The position numbers were made by a program, and so were the translations under genes. From Chloroflexota bacterium (GTDB taxonomy: Bacteria; Chloroflexota; Limnocylindria; Limnocylindrales; CSP1-4), in assembly GCA_021789355.1 (NCBI GenBank), contig JAJYJR010000194.1:1-9419 (forward strand): a DNA stretch of 9,419 nt. Direction: 5' to 3'. Of the stretch, positions 7,338-9,419 are shown piece after piece (the stretch's first letter is position 1; the number at the start of each line of letters is the position of its first letter). The notes under the pieces were generated by a model. The model did not search any database. It had not been told where the DNA came from and saw nothing but the letters and a program-made list of their open reading frames with translations.

Positions 7338-7451
7338 GTCCTGCTGTCATCACCAGCATCGCGACTCGCGCTGAGATCCACGTGATGGCGAACTGACAGG
7401 AGGCTGTGAAGGGGACCGCGACGGTCGTGGAGGCGACCCGGGGGGCGGCGA

Positions 7452-7472
7452 ACCGGCCCTCCCCTGGCCGGT
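7452..7472. terminator. Second hairpin downstream of the Lgt-like gene
   Basis: ACCGGCC (7452-7458) and GGCCGGT (7466-7472) form a 7-bp stem with a 7-nt loop. It follows the hairpin at 7480-7504 in the minus-strand direction. Together they look like a tandem terminator. Confidence 0.4.
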
Positions 7473-7479
7473 CGCTCGT

Positions 7480-7504
7480 CGCGGCGCAGGGCAACCGCGC
7501 CGCG
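7480..7504. terminator. Hairpin just after the Lgt-like gene
   Basis: CGCGGCGC (7480-7487) and GCGCCGCG (7497-7504) form a perfect 8-bp stem with a 9-nt loop, 18 nt past the stop codon of the minus-strand Lgt-like gene. Its position fits a transcription terminator; no T-tract is visible. Confidence 0.45.
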
Positions 7505-7522
7505 GGCGCGAAGGGTTCGAGG

Positions 7523-8818
7523 TCAGCGGCTGGTGCCGTCCTCGACGATCTGGGCGCCCGGCGGCACCATGGAGGGGGGATGACGTGGGAACGCGACGAG
7601 CGTCGCGGATACCGCGAGGAGGATCGTGGCCGCCGCGGCGGCCGTGAGCGGCAGGCTGCGGCGGGACGCCCGCTGCTCGGCGCGCAGGCGCAGGAGCACC
7701 TGCCGGACCAGCGCGTAGATCGCGAAGGCGCCCACGAACACGAGGCCGTGGAGGGGCGGGTGGAGCAGCACGAGGGGCAGCGTGACGACCGCGAGCACGA
7801 GGCCGGTAGCCGATTCGAGCAACTGGGTCGGGATCCTGCGGGCGCCGACGCGCCGGTCCGAGGACCACACCCCCCACCGCGCGTTCGTGCAGCGCCCCGC
7901 GCAGCAGCCGGTGAAAAAGCAGCCGACCCGCCCGAGGGCGACCGCGGCGAAGAGACCGGGGGTGCTCGCGTCGAGGTACACGCCGATCGGCAGGTTGGAC
8001 AGGAACAGGCCGCCGAGCGCGGCCAGCGGGGCCACGATGAGAAAGCCGTCGACCGCCCAGCCGGGCTTCCAGACCGGCTCGCCCGGATGGAGCACCGCGT
8101 ACCACAACTTTGCCGCAACGAGCCCCGCAACGATCGCCATCAGTGAGACGAGGAGCGACGGGCCGACCGGTTCTTCCTCATGGGCGAGGATCGCGGTCTG
8201 GGTGATGAGCGCGACGAGGGCGCCGACGACGACGAGCACCGGCAGGCTCCCCGGCAGCACCGCCGGGATGCGGGCGAGCGGGGCCGTGAGCGCCCAGCGT
8301 GTTCTGAACAGCGGGGAGGGGTTTGGCGCGAGCGCCCAACGGCGCCACGACCAGGTCGTCGGCTGGAGGGCCGGGGAGGACGCACCATCCCGGCGCATCC
8401 GCCGGCTCGGCCCGGTGGCGGTCATCCCCGAGACGAGTTCGGCTGCCACCGACCACTCCCCGGGCTCGAGACCGTAGATCCAGGTGCTGATCGAGACGGG
8501 GCCACTGCCTGGAACGACGCGAGCAATCGTCTCGTCCTGCACGAAGGTGTCCCGCGGACCCGGCCGGCCGCGCACCCCGGCCCGATGACCGGTGAACCGG
8601 ACGGTGGCAGCGTATGGTTCACCGTTCGAACCTGAGTCGAACCAGTGAGTCGCTACGAGCGCCTGCGGCTCGGTCTCCGCGGTCCCCTCGGCGACGTGGG
8701 AAGGCGATCGAGCCGCGGAGGGATCTGCGACGCGCGGCGCGTCGAGTGCGGCACCCGCCAGATGACCCGCTCGCCCGCGGCCGGGGCCGCTGCGGCGAGT
8801 CGCTCCTCGATGGGCCAC
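7523..8818 (-). CDS. Lgt-like (prolipoprotein diacylglyceryl transferase family) membrane protein with N-terminal beta domain
   Basis: A 431-residue protein. The start is the GTG at 8818, because GGAGG (8827-8831 on the minus strand) lies 8 nt upstream; another in-frame GTG at 8842 has no such site. Residues 1-50 are polar and low-complexity. Residues about 51-130 look like an Ig/Fn3-type beta domain (FVQDETI, STWIYGLEPGEWSV). From about 190 there are seven predicted helices, matching the Lgt fold. Lgt-family marks are D283-x3-P followed by GRVGCF (296-301), GCCAGR (304-309), WGV, and PTQLLES (330-336). True Lgt transfers diacylglycerol from phosphatidylglycerol to the lipobox Cys of prelipoproteins. 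Here the H-G-G motif reads D-G-F and GRxGNF has Cys for Asn, so normal activity is doubtful. No signal peptide precedes the N-terminal domain, though the Lgt topology would place it outside. An operator-like palindrome lies 34 nt upstream. Confidence 0.8.
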   Translation of the reverse strand: MAHRGATRRSGPGRGRAGHLAGAALDAPRVADPSAARSPSHVAEGTAETEPQALVATHWFDSGSNGEPYAATVRFTGHRAGVRGRPGPRDTFVQDETIARVVPGSGPVSISTWIYGLEPGEWSVAAELVSGMTATGPSRRMRRDGASSPALQPTTWSWRRWALAPNPSPLFRTRWALTAPLARIPAVLPGSLPVLVVVGALVALITQTAILAHEEEPVGPSLLVSLMAIVAGLVAAKLWYAVLHPGEPVWKPGWAVDGFLIVAPLAALGGLFLSNLPIGVYLDASTPGLFAAVALGRVGCFFTGCCAGRCTNARWGVWSSDRRVGARRIPTQLLESATGLVLAVVTLPLVLLHPPLHGLVFVGAFAIYALVRQVLLRLRAEQRASRRSLPLTAAAAATILLAVSATLVAFPRHPPSMVPPGAQIVEDGTSR

Positions 8819-8826
8819 CTGATCCA

Positions 8827-8831
8827 CCTCC
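8827..8831 (-). promoter_or_regulatory. Ribosome binding site of the Lgt-like gene
   Basis: GGAGG on the minus strand, 8 nt before the GTG at 8818. It decides this start over the longer in-frame GTG at 8842. Confidence 0.7.
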
Positions 8832-8852
8832 GCTGTCTGCACCCGAGTCAGG

Positions 8853-8870
8853 TACTACGACACTGTAGCA
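8853..8870. promoter_or_regulatory. Palindromic operator candidate, copy 2, upstream of the Lgt-like gene
   Basis: The sequence TACTAC-GACACT-GTAGCA is an inverted repeat with 5 of 6 half-site positions matching. It lies 34 nt upstream of the minus-strand GTG at 8818, a typical repressor position. It shares 13 of 18 positions with the site at 4848-4865 upstream of nuoL. Read toward the gene, the perfect half GTAGTAC is gene-proximal in both copies. It could also control the + strand YHS gene, but that start is 257 bp away. Confidence 0.55.
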
Positions 8871-9127
8871 GCAACCGGCGAGACCCCCGCATGACGCCCC
8901 AGTGCACGCGCCACGGGCCGGACAGGCTCCTTCGGTGCTCCGCGACAGCGTGCGACCGGGAGGTGAGACGGAGGTGAGCGACGGCTGAGGAAAACCCGCG
9001 GACGTTCCTAGGATCTCGGCCAGCGCTCAGGCGCCGATCAGGTCGCTCTCAGCTCCCCGTGGCAGCGTGACCGCCTCGGGCCGTCTGCCTGCCCGCAGCC
9101 CCAATGACGCACGGAGACACACTTGTC

Positions 9128-9356
9128 ATGAGCGCACACGAAATCGTCGTGATCGATTCGGCGGGGCAGGCGGCGGCGACCTGTGCCGTCTGCGGCAAGG
9201 ACGTCGCGGCCGAATCGGGCGTGACCGCCCGATTCGACGGTCGTACCTTGCGGTTCCGGTGTCAGGGCTGCCTGTCCCGCTTCGCCGCGGATCCCCGAGC
9301 GATACCTCTCGGGCGGCCCGAGCGTCTGCTGCGACGGCGAGGAGCACGCGCACTGA
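9128..9356 (+). pseudogene. YHS/TRASH-type small metal-binding protein, copy 2, frameshifted
   Basis: The start ATG at 9128 has GGAGA (9113-9117) 10 nt upstream; an in-frame ATG at 9104 has none. The domain runs C19-x2-C22, then RFDGRTLRFRC45QGC48, a complete four-Cys YHS/TRASH set, unlike copy 1 at 2215. As given, the frame then leaves the family pattern after FAADP and continues to 9379. Deleting one C from the CCCC run at 9293-9296 restores DPERYLSGGPSVCCDGEEHAH with a stop at 9354-9356. This matches the EPERYL and CCD of copy 1 and gives a 75-residue protein with a Cys/His-rich tail. A one-base error in assembly or a genuine recent frameshift would both explain it. The likely role is cytoplasmic copper or zinc binding, inferred from the domain and the nearby copper genes. 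Confidence 0.8.
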
Positions 9357-9378
9357 GAGCGACCGGAGTTCAACCCTG

Positions 9379-9396
9379 ACGGCGCCGACTCGCCGT
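9379..9396. terminator. Possible hairpin terminator after the second YHS gene
   Basis: ACGGCG (9379-9384) and CGCCGT (9391-9396) form a 6-bp stem with a 6-nt loop, 22 nt after the frame-corrected stop of the YHS gene. It is short and without a T-tract, so it is only a candidate. Confidence 0.3.
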
Positions 9397-9419
9397 GTGC
9401 CGTGCCGCCAGGTTCAGGT

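Larger units (their letters stand above)
8819..9127. other. Divergent intergenic region (309 bp)
   Basis: This spacer separates the minus-strand Lgt-like gene from the plus-strand YHS gene. It holds the Lgt-like ribosome binding site and the palindrome at 8853-8870. It also has a direct repeat of GGAGGTGAG at 8959-8967 and 8970-8978 (11 bp apart, one helical turn), a short TCCTAGGA palindrome near 9005-9012, and the GGAGA ribosome binding site at 9113-9117. A 28-codon frame at 8891-8977 is probably not a gene. No clear -35/-10 pair for the YHS gene was found. Confidence 0.5.

Noticed and set aside
7406..8146. Plus-strand 246-codon frame with AGGAGG just upstream
   Set aside because: The AGGAGG is only 2 nt from the GTG, the protein is low-complexity Arg/Gly-rich, and it lies antisense to the well-supported Lgt-like gene.
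8891..8977. 28-codon frame MTPQCTRHGPDRLLRC... resembling the start of a B-box-type zinc finger
   Set aside because: Only the first Cys/His spacing fits, the later Cys pattern fails, it is very short and has no good ribosome binding site. It could be a decayed fragment, but that cannot be supported.
1..9419. Mobile elements, CRISPR arrays, tRNA or rRNA genes
   Set aside because: No transposase, terminal repeats, regularly spaced repeats or RNA-gene landmarks were seen on either strand.

Overview
This is a GC-rich window from a bacterial genome or metagenome contig. GC-rich codon use, GTG starts, GC hairpins without T-tracts and the gene families present would fit Actinomycetota or Chloroflexota. 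I cannot decide between them from this sequence. Most of the window encodes membrane proteins, and its clearest theme is transition-metal, especially copper, handling.

Region 1 (1-2490, + strand) is a compact copper operon. It holds the C-terminal part of a Cu(I) P1B-type ATPase (CopA) that enters from outside the window, a membrane-anchored CupA-like cupredoxin that overlaps it by ATGA, and a small YHS/TRASH cysteine-cluster protein that again overlaps by ATGA. The likely logic is a surface Cu(I) chaperone, an exporter and a soluble metal-binding accessory made together.

Region 2 (2491-4750, + strand) starts with a base-paired intergenic segment. It is followed by an NRAMP-superfamily metal-ion transporter whose metal-site motif is altered, and then by an ICMT-type membrane methyltransferase with a strong ribosome binding site.

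Region 3 (4751-7060) holds a full-length NuoL (complex I antiporter-like subunit) standing alone, without other nuo genes. It is preceded by an 18-bp palindrome and followed by a 13-bp hairpin terminator.

Region 4 (7061-8870, - strand) holds a Lgt-like seven-helix membrane protein with an extra N-terminal beta-rich domain and an altered active site, and a small Trp/Gly-rich protein downstream of it. The promoter region of the Lgt-like gene carries a second copy of the palindrome seen before nuoL (13 of 18 positions identical). This suggests that the two genes share a repressor that is not in this window.

Region 5 (8871-9419, + strand) is a 309-bp divergent intergenic region followed by a second YHS/TRASH protein. 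Its C-terminus is knocked out of frame by one extra C; removing that base restores a family-like ending.

The most notable signals are the shared palindrome, the single-base frameshift in the second YHS gene, the CupA-like Cys/Cys/Met/Met spacing of the cupredoxin, the non-canonical NRAMP site, the orphan NuoL with changed channel residues, and the Lgt-like protein that lacks the usual His motif.
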